Positions 1-8,293 are shown, counted from the stretch's first letter. The stretch is 18,396 nucleotides of DNA from an uncultured Prevotella sp. (GCA_937906765.1 CALCUV010000352.1:1-18396); one strand, 5' to 3'. Notes: a model not told the origin generated them from the letters alone. Numbers and translations: made by a program.

Positions 1-1204
1 AAGCCGAACATCCAGGTTGGCGGATGGCGAAGCCTGCCGCTTCAAGCACTTTGTCCAATCCCTCAGCCTTTAATTGTTCCACGACCTTCCAACTTCCGGG
101 CACGAGCCACGCAATGACATGCTCCGCTTTCTTTCTGCCCTTCACGATGGAGGCAAAGGCGCGGAAGTCTTCAATACGCCCGTTCGTGCAACCACCGAGA
201 AACACGTAATCAACGGGTTGTCCGATGAGCGAAGTGCCAGCCTCAAACTGCATATAGTCAAGTGCGCGCTGCTCCGAGGCATTATGGGGTTCGGGGATGC
301 ACTCTGTGATGCCAATCCCCATACCTGGATTCGTGCCGTAAGTAATCATGGGCTGAATCTCTGCGGCATCAAAGGTCACTTCTTTGTCAAAAACGGCATC
401 AGGTCCGCTACAAAGCGTCTTCCATTCCTCCACCGCAGCATCCCAAGCCGCTCCCTGCGGAGCGTATGGGCGCCCCTTCAAATAGTCAAAGGTTACATCA
501 TCAGGAGCAATGAATCCGCCACGCGCACCCATCTCTATCGACAGATTGCAAAGCGTCAAGCGGCCCTCCATTGAGAGTGCCGTCACCGCCTCTCCGGCAT
601 ATTCAACGAAATATCCCGTAGCGCCGCTCGTGGTCAACTTACTCATGAGGTAGAGCGCCAAATCCTTTGCCGTAACACCCTTTCCCAACTGCCCGTTTAC
701 CGTAATGCGCATGGACTTCGGTTTTGCCTGAAGAATGCATTGCGAAGCGAGCACCATTTCTACTTCCGAAGTGCCGATTCCAAAAGCAACTGCGCCCACC
801 GCTCCGTGAGTAGAGGTGTGGGAATCGCCACATACGATGGTCATACCCGGAAGCGAGAGTCCTTGTTCAGGACCTACAACGTGGATAATGCCATTGTTGG
901 GGTGGAGCATGCCGAAGTGGGTGAGCCCAAACTCTTCTGCATTGCGCGTCAAGGCATCTACCTGTTTGCGAGAAACGGGGTCTTCAATCGGTTTGTCCTG
1001 ATCGTGCGTCGGTGTATTATGATCGGGCATACAGAATATCTGCCCGGGGCGATAAGGTCGCAACCCGCGCGCACGGAGTCCGTCAAAAGCCTGAGGACTC
1101 GTTACCTCATGACAATACAATCGGTCTATATATAATTGTGTAGGACCATCCGTGACTTGCTGAACAACATGGGCGTCCCAGATTTTATCGAAGAGGGTGT
1201 TCAT
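1..1204 (-). CDS. leuC: 3-isopropylmalate dehydratase large subunit, 3' end beyond the window
   Basis: Large subunit of the [4Fe-4S] aconitase-family enzyme that isomerises 2-isopropylmalate to 3-isopropylmalate in cytoplasmic leucine synthesis, acting with LeuD. Translating the minus strand from the ATG at 1204-1202 gives 401 residues before the window edge. Visible family signatures are [12 protein letters not shown] (about residues 58-69), [11 protein letters not shown] (124-134), and two of the three cluster cysteines: C339 in [10 protein letters not shown] and C399 in PGCS. The third cysteine and the C-terminus lie outside. The start is well placed, because [14 protein letters not shown] is the normal N-terminus of the family. 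It lies 48 bp after the leuA stop on the same strand, so it is very probably cotranscribed from the leu promoter. leuD and leuB would be expected further left (inference). Confidence 0.96.
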   Translation of the reverse strand, partial: MNTLFDKIWDAHVVQQVTDGPTQLYIDRLYCHEVTSPQAFDGLRARGLRPYRPGQIFCMPDHNTPTHDQDKPIEDPVSRKQVDALTRNAEEFGLTHFGMLHPNNGIIHVVGPEQGLSLPGMTIVCGDSHTSTHGAVGAVAFGIGTSEVEMVLASQCILQAKPKSMRITVNGQLGKGVTAKDLALYLMSKLTTSGATGYFVEYAGEAVTALSMEGRLTLCNLSIEMGARGGFIAPDDVTFDYLKGRPYAPQGAAWDAAVEEWKTLCSGPDAVFDKEVTFDAAEIQPMITYGTNPGMGIGITECIPEPHNASEQRALDYMQFEAGTSLIGQPVDYVFLGGCTNGRIEDFRAFASIVKGRKKAEHVIAWLVPGSWKVVEQLKAEGLDKVLEAAGFAIRQPGCSA

Positions 1205-1217
1205 GGGGAGATTCTTT

Positions 1218-1253
1218 CTATAGGGACTATAGGAACTATAGATACTATAGGGT
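1218..1253. repeat. Four 9-bp tandem units with a CTATAG core
   Basis: CTATAG begins at 1218, 1227, 1236 and 1245, so the period is exactly 9 bp. The core is its own reverse complement and the 3-bp spacers differ (GGA, GAA, ATA, GGT). The array fills most of the leuA-leuC gap and ends at the leuA stop codon. TAG occurs in every unit in the same frame on both strands. Confidence 0.9.
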
Positions 1254-2749
1254 TACTTCTTAAACTTATTGATACAATCCACATAGGCCTCAGCACTCGC
1301 CACAATAATATCCGTATTAGCGCCAAAACCATAGTAGATGTGGCCGTTATATTCCACCTGCATGTGCACCTTACCGATGTCGTTCGAACCGCGACTGTTG
1401 GCCTGAATGGTAAATTCCTTTACGATGACCTGGCGACGGATGATGTTGCGAATGGCATTGATAGCGGCATCCACAGGACCGTTTCCGTCGGCTGCACTTG
1501 AGAATTTCTCGCCCGCAATGTCGATAGTGACGGCGGCAACTGGGCGAACGCCCTGACCACTTGTAACCTGAAGGTAATCGAGTTTGATGGCCTGAAGACG
1601 GTTGCGCTCTTGACCAGCAAGCACTAAGACGTCATCGTCCGTCACTTCCTTCTTGCTATCGGCAAGGCTAAGGAAGTTTTCGTAAATCTTGTTCAACTTG
1701 TCATCATCCACCTCTACGCCGAGAATTTCTAAGCGATGCTTCAACGCAGCATGGCCGGAGCGCGCCGTGAGAATGATTGAATTTTCATCCACGCCCACAT
1801 CCTTGGGACTGATAATCTCGTAAGTTTCCACATTCTTGAGAATACCGTCCTGATGAATGCCTGAAGAGTGAGCAAAAGCGTTTCTACCGACAATCGCTTT
1901 ATTAGGCTGCACGGGCATATTCATCAACGACGAGACGAGTCGGCTTGTTGCACAAATCTTATGCGTATTGATGTTCGTGTTAATATTCAACTCGTGATGA
2001 CACTTCAGAATCATGGCAATTTCCTCCAAACTCGTATTCCCCGCACGCTCGCCGATACCGTTAATCGTCACTTCCACCTGACGCGCTCCGTTAATAACGC
2101 CCTCAAGCGTGCAGGCCGTGGCCATACCTAAGTCATTGTGGCAGTGGGTTGAGATAATGGCGCGGTCGATATTGCTCACGTGGTCCACGAGATACTTAAT
2201 CTTCTGACCGTATTCGTGAGGGAGGCAATACCCCGTAGTATCGGGAATATTCACTACCGTAGCACCGGCATTAATAACGGCTTCTATGACGCGGGCAAGG
2301 TATTCATTGTCTGTTCGACCGGCATCTTCGGCGTAGAATTCAACATCCTCTACATAGCGCTTGGCATATTTCACCGCCGCAACGGCACGCTCGATGATTT
2401 CTTCGCGGTTGGAGTTGAACTTATATTTAATATGGAGGTCACTCGTGCCGATACCCGTGTGAATACGCTTATGTTTGGCATAAGCAAGCGCCTCAGCGGC
2501 AATGTCAATATCCTTTTCCACGGCACGCGTCAAGGCACAAATCGTGGGCCAAGTAACCGCCTTGGAAATTTCTATCACACTGTTGAAATCGCCAGGACTT
2601 GAAACGGGAAATCCTGCTTCAATAACGTCCACACCAAGTGCTTCAAGTTGCTTGGCTACCTGAATTTTCTCCACAGTGTTTAACTGACACCCCGGCACTT
2701 GTTCGCCATCGCGCAGGGTGGTATCGAAGATATAAAGTCTGTCAGTCAT
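1253..2749 (-). CDS. leuA: 2-isopropylmalate synthase
   Basis: First committed enzyme of leucine synthesis, condensing acetyl-CoA with 2-oxoisovalerate. The 498 residues fit the long, leucine-regulated form. An N-terminal DRE-TIM barrel covers roughly residues 1-270 and has TTLRDGEQ (R13, D14), HCHNDLG (H202, H204) and NGIGERAGN (N238) as metal and substrate residues. A linker follows, then a C-terminal allosteric domain from about 370. The ATG at 2749 starts directly with the family's [17 protein letters not shown]. About 30 nt upstream is a rho-independent terminator preceded by a Leu/Ile-rich leader peptide, so expression is probably controlled by attenuation. Homocitrate or citramalate synthases are close relatives, but the leuC neighbour and the leader favour leuA. 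Confidence 0.96.
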   Translation of the reverse strand: MTDRLYIFDTTLRDGEQVPGCQLNTVEKIQVAKQLEALGVDVIEAGFPVSSPGDFNSVIEISKAVTWPTICALTRAVEKDIDIAAEALAYAKHKRIHTGIGTSDLHIKYKFNSNREEIIERAVAAVKYAKRYVEDVEFYAEDAGRTDNEYLARVIEAVINAGATVVNIPDTTGYCLPHEYGQKIKYLVDHVSNIDRAIISTHCHNDLGMATACTLEGVINGARQVEVTINGIGERAGNTSLEEIAMILKCHHELNINTNINTHKICATSRLVSSLMNMPVQPNKAIVGRNAFAHSSGIHQDGILKNVETYEIISPKDVGVDENSIILTARSGHAALKHRLEILGVEVDDDKLNKIYENFLSLADSKKEVTDDDVLVLAGQERNRLQAIKLDYLQVTSGQGVRPVAAVTIDIAGEKFSSAADGNGPVDAAINAIRNIIRRQVIVKEFTIQANSRGSNDIGKVHMQVEYNGHIYYGFGANTDIIVASAEAYVDCINKFKK

Positions 2750-2780
2750 AAGTCGTTTTAGGTTTAGTGGTGGTGTCTGT

Positions 2781-2828
2781 AAAATAAAAAGGCGGTCCCC
2801 ACTCTTTTATTCAAAGAGGAAGACCGCC
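2781..2828 (-). terminator. Rho-independent terminator acting as leu attenuator
   Basis: Minus-strand hairpin with arms GGCGGTC (2828-2822) and GACCGCC (2797-2791), extended by flanking A and T runs and followed by TTTTTATTTT (2790-2781). Inside it, CTCTTT and AAAGAG form a second stem. It lies between the leader peptide and leuA, 32 nt before the leuA ATG, which is the usual place for an attenuator. Its ascending side includes 2820-2811, which can pair with 2870-2862 instead. Confidence 0.85.
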
Positions 2829-2861
2829 TTTTTTCTGCCGTACGCATTACGAACGATACGC

Positions 2862-2879
2862 TCCTCTTGAGTTCAAGAG
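2862..2879 (-). promoter_or_regulatory. leu leader pause hairpin and antiterminator arm
   Basis: On the minus strand CTCTTGA (2879-2873, containing the leader stop codon) is complementary to TCAAGAG (2870-2864). The longer segment TCAAGAGGA (2870-2862) can also pair with TCCTCTTTGA (2820-2811) with one bulged U, a segment inside the terminator hairpin. The arrangement matches a 1:2 pause stem, 2:3 antiterminator and 3:4 terminator. Complementarity is seen directly; mutually exclusive folding is inference. Confidence 0.6.
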
Positions 2880-2920
2880 CAGATTATAATCGAAAGTAGG
2901 TTGATAAGGCAGAAGTTCAT
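2873..2920 (-). CDS. Leucine/isoleucine-rich leader peptide of the leu operon
   Basis: A 15-codon ORF starting at ATG 2920-2918 and ending in TGA 2875-2873: MNFCLINLLSIIICS. Seven of the 15 residues are Leu or Ile, including consecutive LeuLeu and IleIleIle codons just before the stop, with CTA and ATA among them. It begins about 30 nt downstream of the expected transcription start, and its stop codon lies inside the first attenuator hairpin. Ribosome stalling on these codons when charged Leu- or Ile-tRNA is scarce would be expected to favour the antiterminator and let leuA-leuC be transcribed. The composition and position make this convincing, although translation has not been shown. Confidence 0.8.
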   Translation of the reverse strand: MNFCLINLLSIIICS

Positions 2921-2956
2921 TGTCTTTGTAGTTAAGTTTAGTGTTGTGTCGTAGCG

Positions 2957-2987
2957 CAAATTTAGGAAACATTTTACATAGAGCAAC
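2957..2987 (-). promoter_or_regulatory. Promoter of the leu operon
   Basis: The minus strand carries the Bacteroidota -7 box TAAATTTG at 2964-2957. A partial -33 element GTTG at 2987-2984 gives a 19-bp spacer. Transcription would start about 2950, leaving a leader of roughly 30 nt before the leader peptide and about 200 nt before leuA. Confidence 0.65.
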
Positions 2988-2991
2988 CAAA

Positions 2992-3240
2992 AAACTTAAA
3001 AAAATCACATCCACCCCTAATTTTTCGTCCCTAACTTTCATTTTGCTTGATTTTCCTGCCGTTTCCTTGCACCTTATTGGGGACTTTCTTCAACACATTC
3101 TGCGTCTTGAAAAACAAAGGTTCAAATAATGAAAACGAAACCTTAAAGAATTTTTCTAATCTTACAAATAAAACGCACAATAAGTAACTTTGTTTTGCAT
3201 ATCCATTACTCCTTCGCAAGCAATTGATTAGGAAGCAAAT
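2992..3240. other. Gene-poor A/T-rich gap between the leu promoter and the S46 terminator
   Basis: No convincing gene. Short ORFs here run across the leu promoter or have no family resemblance. On the plus strand TAACTTTG (3185-3192) fits a -7 box. A transcript starting near 3199 would end at the hairpin at 3241-3276, giving a possible small RNA of about 80 nt, but there is no TTTG at the expected -33 position. Confidence 0.3.
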
Positions 3241-3276
3241 AAAACTGGGAGTAAGCGTTCACCTACTCCCAGTTTT
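3241..3276 (-). terminator. Terminator of the S46 peptidase gene, possibly bidirectional
   Basis: Arms AAAACTGGGAGTA (3241-3253) and TACTCCCAGTTTT (3264-3276) form a perfect 13-bp stem with a 10-nt loop. It lies about 60 bp past the peptidase stop. T-rich sequence follows on both strands (TTTTATTTGC on minus, TTTTTGTTTTGC on plus). A smaller hairpin with arms CCATTC and GAATGG lies between it and the stop codon at 3301-3316. Confidence 0.85.
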
Positions 3277-3333
3277 TGTTTTGCTATTCAGAAAGCGCCA
3301 CCATTCCTACTGAATGGCGCCCAAGGGGATGCT

Positions 3334-5466
3334 TTACTTGCGGATTTCCATTTCATCCAACACGTAACTACTGCCTCCAAATGTGTCAATCAAGAAGAGG
3401 ACGTAGCGAATATCTACATTGATACAGCGCTGAAGCTCAGGGTTGAAGCGGAGATCGCTTGAGAGACTTTCGATATTGCCATCGAAGGCGATGCCGATGA
3501 GTTCGCCCTTCGCATTCATTACGGGAGAACCTGAGTTACCGCCAGTGATGTCGTTGTTAGAGAGGAAGCAAGTGGGGAGTTTGCCATCCTTGCGTGCATA
3601 ACCGCCGTAATTGCCTGAGATGAAATACTTGCGGAGTTCCTCATTCATCACATAGTCGGGATCTTTTGGGTTTTCCTTTTCCAACATTCCGTCAAGAACG
3701 GTATTCCAATCGTATTGCACAGCATCGCGAGGCGAATACCCCTTCACATGTCCGTAAGTCATGCGAAGCGTAAAGTTAGCGTCGGGAGCCTTTGACCAAT
3801 CATACATTTCACAAAGACCACGCGTGTAAATCTTGTCGAGTTCGGCACGCTTCACATTATAATTATGGAGTGCCTTACTGAGGTTATTCTTAGCGAACTG
3901 CTTAATCTCCTTCCAGTAAATGTAAAGGGGGTCGTTCTTCAATACTTCAGCAGAAGGCGCAGCAAGGAATGCTTCGAGCGCTTCGGCGGAGCGGAAGATG
4001 CTTTGGGTATAGACATTCTCTATGAGGGCACTGTAGTTGCCATCAGTCACAAGGGGGTTCAACCCAAGGCGATTGTGCTTCACCCAATAGGGGATGAGGA
4101 GTTCAACAGTGGCGCGGTCGAAGTCAAGATCTACTCCTGCAACCATCTTCTGCGCTTGGCGCAATGCTTCAGTGGCAGTTGCGAGCGTTTCGGTGCTGTC
4201 AGCCTCGAGCGCTTTGAGGTAGTTATCCACCACAGACGTATGCACATTAAACTTCATCGCACCAAAGGTGTAGTTGAGCAAATAGTAATCGTGGAGCGAG
4301 TCTTCTACAGCAGTCACCAAGGAATCTATGCGCGAGATAATGCTGAGGTATTCTGCCTTTCCGCTACGCTTTGCAAAGTCCATGAAGGCCTTTTCTTCCT
4401 TTGCCTTAATGCCCATCAAACCAGTCTTCTTCACGCTCTCGTTCATGCCGCCAAAGTTCTTCACCATGTTACCAAGACTCATGTATTCGTCAGCTAATTT
4501 GAGGTTTGCCACACTATCGCGGTCCATCAACGCTTTCATGAAGTTGAGTTGTGCTTCGCCAGCCAAATTAATGGGGAAGTTTTGACTCTGTGTGCGGAGT
4601 TCCACTTCCGAAGCAGTAAGATAGCGACTCGTACGTCCGGGGAAACCCATAATCATGGTGTAATCGCCTTCCTTCACTCCCTTAAGCGAGATGGGGAGGA
4701 ACTTCTGAGTGCGGAGGGGTTTGTTTTCCGCGCTATAAGGTGCGGGATTACCGTTGGCATCAGCGTAAATGCGGAACATGGCAAAGTCTGCGTTGTGACG
4801 GGGCCAGAGCCAGTTGTCCTGGTTAAAGCCAAACTGCGCAATGTTCTGGGGAGGGTTTACCACAAGTCGCACATCGGGGAACGCCTGTTCGTAAAACATG
4901 TAAAAACGATTACCTCCGAAGTAAGGAACTATGCGTACGATCATGCCCGCTTTATCCTTGAGATCACTCTTTGAGAAAAGGTCCTCAGAAAGGGGCACCA
5001 AGAAACTCTGGCTTTGGGCAGTGTAAACATCCACTTGCTTTGCGGCAGCAGCAGAATCCACCTGAGCGGTAACATCTACCACACGGATAACAAAGGTAAA
5101 GTCAAGGTCGGGCACAGGAAGTTCTTCGCCACGATTCTTTGCGAAATAACCATCCTGAAGGTAGTTGTGCTCCATCGTGCTCATGGCATGCACATAACTA
5201 AATCCGCAGTGGTTGTTGGTAAGTACGAGACCTTCGCCCGAAACTATTTCACCCGTACAACCATTACCGAAAATACCGACACACTCACGGAGAGAAGAAC
5301 CCGTTTCTGAGTACAATGCCGCAGGCTTCAACTTCAAACCCGCCTTCTTCAAGGAATCCGCAAGATGCTGTTCCTTCATGAGTTTCAAGAGCCACATACC
5401 CTCGTCGGCATGTGCTGTTCCAAAGCCTGCGAGGAGGCAGAGGAGGAGAGAAAAGATTTTTTTCAT
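3334..5466 (-). CDS. S46 family dipeptidyl peptidase, DPP7-like
   Basis: Secreted serine exopeptidase that removes dipeptides from peptide N-termini, typically periplasmic in asaccharolytic or peptide-using Bacteroidota. The 710 residues start with a signal peptide (MKKIFSLLLCLLAGFGTAHA, then DEG). The chymotrypsin-like triad is visible as H86 in LTNNHCGF, D227 in RHNADFAMF and S645 in GGNSGSPV, matching the H85/D227/S655 layout I recall for the Porphyromonas gingivalis enzymes (about 710-720 residues). The residue 18 after the catalytic Ser is Gly663 (FDGN). In this family Gly there goes with hydrophobic P1 preference (DPP7), Arg with acidic P1 (DPP11), so DPP7-type specificity is inferred. 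It has its own upstream promoter and strong terminator and is probably monocistronic. Confidence 0.95.
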   Translation of the reverse strand: MKKIFSLLLCLLAGFGTAHADEGMWLLKLMKEQHLADSLKKAGLKLKPAALYSETGSSLRECVGIFGNGCTGEIVSGEGLVLTNNHCGFSYVHAMSTMEHNYLQDGYFAKNRGEELPVPDLDFTFVIRVVDVTAQVDSAAAAKQVDVYTAQSQSFLVPLSEDLFSKSDLKDKAGMIVRIVPYFGGNRFYMFYEQAFPDVRLVVNPPQNIAQFGFNQDNWLWPRHNADFAMFRIYADANGNPAPYSAENKPLRTQKFLPISLKGVKEGDYTMIMGFPGRTSRYLTASEVELRTQSQNFPINLAGEAQLNFMKALMDRDSVANLKLADEYMSLGNMVKNFGGMNESVKKTGLMGIKAKEEKAFMDFAKRSGKAEYLSIISRIDSLVTAVEDSLHDYYLLNYTFGAMKFNVHTSVVDNYLKALEADSTETLATATEALRQAQKMVAGVDLDFDRATVELLIPYWVKHNRLGLNPLVTDGNYSALIENVYTQSIFRSAEALEAFLAAPSAEVLKNDPLYIYWKEIKQFAKNNLSKALHNYNVKRAELDKIYTRGLCEMYDWSKAPDANFTLRMTYGHVKGYSPRDAVQYDWNTVLDGMLEKENPKDPDYVMNEELRKYFISGNYGGYARKDGKLPTCFLSNNDITGGNSGSPVMNAKGELIGIAFDGNIESLSSDLRFNPELQRCINVDIRYVLFLIDTFGGSSYVLDEMEIRK

Positions 5467-5535
5467 ATCTATTTATTGAGATTTTGTGATTGCTAAGACT
5501 ATAATTGCCACGATTCTTTAAGGTTTTGAAGAGCG

Positions 5536-5543
5536 CAAAAGTA
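5536..5543 (-). promoter_or_regulatory. -7 element upstream of the S46 peptidase
   Basis: TACTTTTG on the minus strand fits TAnnTTTG and lies about 70 bp before the ATG at 5466. No clear TTTG lies 19-21 bp further upstream, so the call rests on the -7 box alone. The rest of the 5467-5625 gap holds AACCTTA copies (5594-5600, 5603-5609) that are complementary to TAAGGTTTT at 5519-5527. Confidence 0.5.
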
Positions 5544-5625
5544 TTTCAGGGCAATTTATTCCTATTTTTGAAAAGAAACTGCGTAGTTCTGAAAACCTTA
5601 TAACCTTAAAACCTCATCCCCTAAC

Positions 5626-8106
5626 TTAGAACGGATAACCGATAGCAAAGTTATAAGCCAATCCATCGGCAAATTTGGGAATATTGTACCATCCTTTCTT
5701 TCCCGTTTCGTAAGGAGCATGGAGCGCCATGCCGACATCGAAGCGGAGAATGAGGAAGTCGAGGTCGTAACGCAAACCCAAGCCTGTGCCTACGGCAACA
5801 TTATCAAACGAAGCCTTACTAAATTCTGCTCCAGGGCGTAACTCATCCTTGCGCATGAGCCACACGTTTCCGGCATCGATAAAGAAGGCACCGTGTAAGT
5901 CACCCACGAGGCGCGCACGGAGTTCGGCGTTCACTTCTAACTTAATGTCACCCGTCTGATCGATGTAAGCGTAATTAGAATTTGCTCCTCTGTAACTACC
6001 AGGTCCGAGTGCGCGCACCGTAAATCCGCGAATACTGTTAGCACCTCCCACATAGAACTGGTCAACATAAGGTGCCGTCGTGCTATTACCGTAACTGTAA
6101 ATCATGCCGCCGAAGAAGCGGTAAGCAAACTTCATGCGGTTGTTTATCTTAATATGATTGTGGAATTCGGCAGTAACTTTCAAGTATTGCGCAAAGGGAT
6201 TGCTAAACAATTCTTTATCCTTCTTGCTAAACTTCTCCCCTCCGAGGGCATAGATTGCCGACGTGAGGTTACCCGCTTCCTTAATCGAGAATTGCATCCA
6301 GATGGGGTTGCGATGGTTTGCCGCTGTGTTGTAAGTAAACGTATAAGACGCCGAGGGCACAAACTGATCGCGCATACTGACATAGAGCGCGGGGTTATTG
6401 TTTCGGATTTCGTCAAACTCAGCAGTGGTGGAGATGAGTTTGTTATAGTCCAAATTGAAGACGGTCAACTCATGAATGGCATTGCTAAACTTATGCCACT
6501 TGTAGGTAATCCCTAAGCCCACCGTAGCTCGCTGGAAGAATTTCGCACGATTCTGCCAGTCGCCATTAATTGCGAATGTTGTCGATGCAGGAAAGCGCAA
6601 GTGGCGACGATGAACGAAGGGCGCAACAAAGCGTGGGAGTTCCACAGAGAACTGTGTGCCCATCTCGTAAGAGTTCATCAACGAATTGTTCGCATCTGAG
6701 GTTCCCCCCAACTGCCATTCGTAAGAGCCAAACAACTTCCAGGTAAACTTTTCAGCACCTCCGAAAGCGTTGCGCTTGGAAAGACTATAGGCCACACCGG
6801 GTCCCATCTGGTCATTGCTCTTGAGCGTGGCGTTCATCTCAAACGAACTGTCGTAGAGTTTATCTAAGACAGCGTTGACATAGATGTCGAGTGTGTCGCC
6901 CGCACCTATTGTATCGCGTGGCACATAACGCACATCGAAATTACTAAACACGTTTAACTGCGCCAACTTTTCGAAAGTATTCTCTTGGTTTGTCAAACTG
7001 TAGCGCTCGCCAGCACGATGGGCAAGAGAACTACGGAGAACGCCGAAACGCACTGCGGGTTTCTTACCGCCAAAGCGCACTGTGGTGGTGCGAAGTGTGC
7101 GCACAGTGTCCAAACGTTCCTTATCCGTGCGACGCAAAGCAATGTAGTAATTGCCAATATAGTAAGGTTTGTTCACCATTGGCGCAACCCCCTCCTTAGG
7201 CACCACTTTCAACTGCACATGATGCTTGCGCATCAAGGTGTCTGCCAAATAGGTGATGTTGCTTCCCGTGTAATAATAATAACCATTCTCACGGAAAAGA
7301 CGCTCCAGGCGAGTTTGTTCCGCCACAAGGGATTGAGCGCTGAAAGGTTTACCCTGTTGCAAGGGACTTTCCGTCTGTGTGGCGCGAATAAGACTATCCA
7401 AGTCAGGCACAAAGCGCTCGTAACGAATGGTGTCAAAGAGATAGACTTTTCCGGGAGTGATGCGGTAACTTATCTTTGCTTTCTTGGGGTTCTTTGAGGG
7501 AATCACTTCATAGCTGGTGCTTCCGCTGAAGTAACCATAGTTACGGAGGGTGTTGAGAGCGATTTTTGCGCGCATCTCGGGGTTAACTGTGCTCACGAGA
7601 ATGGGAGCGGCGGCAAAGCGTTTGAAAAGGAAACGGCGGATACCCCCATGCGAGTCATAACAACTGTTATAGATGCGCAAGCGGAACTGAAGGGGGGAGC
7701 GCAAGGAGGAACTTCCGAAGATGGAACCGTTAGGCGGATAACTCAACACGGCGTTCAGTTCCTCTTCAACCACAGAGAAGTGTTCTTCCAAATCCTTCTC
7801 GAGCCTTTTTTCCTGTGCCAGTTGCTCGGGAGTGGGTTCGGGAGCAGGTTCTTTGGGCGCCAAAAAGTCAGTAGCCACCTCACCCGAGAAAAGATTCCCC
7901 ACTGTTTCCACCGCATCATCTATAGCGGTGATCACTCCTGTGGAATCTGCGCTTTCTTGCTTTTGCTTTGATTGTTTCCTTTCAGTTTCATCAAAGGTTA
8001 TTTGGGAAATACCCGTATAAAGTTGTTCTCCTTCAGGAATGGTCTTTGTTGTAGAACATCCCCAAAGGGTGAAACAGATGATGATGAGGGTTAAAATTCT
8101 GCGCAT
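5626..8106 (-). CDS. TamA/BamA-type Omp85 outer-membrane lipoprotein (TamL-like)
   Basis: Outer-membrane barrel protein of the Omp85 superfamily, 826 residues from the chosen start. A lipoprotein signal with lipobox LWGC puts the lipidated Cys at 17, followed by STTKTIPEGEQLYTGI, typical of Bacteroidota TamA-like lipoproteins. POTRA-like segments lie in the N-terminal half. The C-terminal half is a 16-strand-type barrel with the Omp85 motif GGANSIRGFTVRALG at about 687-701 and a final strand ending AIGYPF. An earlier in-frame ATG at 8142 adds MNRLNLPVFLSI; I prefer 8106 because it gives a compact lipoprotein signal. The gene lies directly downstream of the TamB-like gene on the same strand, so the two probably form an inner-to-outer membrane translocation and assembly pair. 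A BamA paralogue is the alternative, but the lipidation and tamB linkage argue for TamA/TamL. Confidence 0.9.
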   Translation of the reverse strand: MRRILTLIIICFTLWGCSTTKTIPEGEQLYTGISQITFDETERKQSKQKQESADSTGVITAIDDAVETVGNLFSGEVATDFLAPKEPAPEPTPEQLAQEKRLEKDLEEHFSVVEEELNAVLSYPPNGSIFGSSSLRSPLQFRLRIYNSCYDSHGGIRRFLFKRFAAAPILVSTVNPEMRAKIALNTLRNYGYFSGSTSYEVIPSKNPKKAKISYRITPGKVYLFDTIRYERFVPDLDSLIRATQTESPLQQGKPFSAQSLVAEQTRLERLFRENGYYYYTGSNITYLADTLMRKHHVQLKVVPKEGVAPMVNKPYYIGNYYIALRRTDKERLDTVRTLRTTTVRFGGKKPAVRFGVLRSSLAHRAGERYSLTNQENTFEKLAQLNVFSNFDVRYVPRDTIGAGDTLDIYVNAVLDKLYDSSFEMNATLKSNDQMGPGVAYSLSKRNAFGGAEKFTWKLFGSYEWQLGGTSDANNSLMNSYEMGTQFSVELPRFVAPFVHRRHLRFPASTTFAINGDWQNRAKFFQRATVGLGITYKWHKFSNAIHELTVFNLDYNKLISTTAEFDEIRNNNPALYVSMRDQFVPSASYTFTYNTAANHRNPIWMQFSIKEAGNLTSAIYALGGEKFSKKDKELFSNPFAQYLKVTAEFHNHIKINNRMKFAYRFFGGMIYSYGNSTTAPYVDQFYVGGANSIRGFTVRALGPGSYRGANSNYAYIDQTGDIKLEVNAELRARLVGDLHGAFFIDAGNVWLMRKDELRPGAEFSKASFDNVAVGTGLGLRYDLDFLILRFDVGMALHAPYETGKKGWYNIPKFADGLAYNFAIGYPF

Positions 8107-8160
8107 GATGGATAAAAAAACAGGTAGATTCAACCTATTCATAATGGCATCTCAAATTGT

Positions 8161-8221
8161 GCGCCCTAAAAGTAACTTTGGGCGCACGAAGTTACTTTTC
8201 GTGCCTCGAATTAGTAACTTC
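8161..8221. promoter_or_regulatory. Palindrome cluster with three AGTTACTT-type units before the TamA-like gene
   Basis: AGTAACTT at 8171-8178, its reverse-complement form AAGTTACTT at 8189-8197, and AGTAACTT again at 8213-8220. The first sits inside a near-perfect hairpin with GCGCCC and GGGCGC ends (8161-8185). The second sits inside GCACGAA/TTCGTGC (8183-8203). CGAAGTTAC (8187-8195) and GTAACTTCG (8213-8221) form a 9-bp inverted repeat. The cluster is 55 to 115 bp upstream of the start at 8106. Promoter or operator function is inferred from position. Confidence 0.4.
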
Positions 8222-8261
8222 GTTTCACAACATTAAGAATGCCTCATTTTTAAGAAGTTAT

Positions 8262-8293
8262 GCATGGGACTTTTCTTTGCTAAAGTCCCATGC
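8262..8293 (-). terminator. 12-bp hairpin after the TamB-like gene
   Basis: GCATGGGACTTT (8262-8273) and AAAGTCCCATGC (8282-8293) form a perfect 12-bp stem with an 8-nt loop, 66 bp past the tamB stop. Neither strand has a proper T-tract after it, so it may be a weak terminator or an mRNA 3'-end/processing hairpin within a tamB-tamA transcript. Confidence 0.45.

Noticed and set aside
74..574. 166-residue plus-strand ORF
   Set aside because: It is antisense to the leuC frame, which has full family similarity; no recognisable domain.
1218..1253. CTATAG array as a CRISPR or iteron array
   Set aside because: Units are only 9 bp with 3-bp spacers, far too short for CRISPR, and no cas or replication gene is nearby.
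2847..3041. 64-residue minus-strand ORF overlapping the leu leader in another frame, ending with a NLLLN stretch
   Set aside because: Its start lies upstream of the leu -7 box, so the leu transcript would not include it. The 15-codon Leu/Ile-rich frame fits the transcript far better.
2941..3129. 62-residue plus-strand ORF
   Set aside because: It runs through the leu promoter, has no promoter of its own and no recognisable features.
3865..4497. 210-residue plus-strand ORF inside the S46 peptidase gene
   Set aside because: Shadow of the opposite strand; composition follows the complementary coding frame and it has no promoter or family features.
6985..7497. 170-residue plus-strand ORF inside the TamA-like gene
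   Set aside because: Shadow ORF, antisense to well-supported POTRA and barrel coding sequence.
8107..8142. Twelve-codon N-terminal extension of the TamA-like protein
   Set aside because: It would bury the positively charged start of the lipoprotein signal; the ATG at 8106 gives a standard-length signal ending in LWGC.
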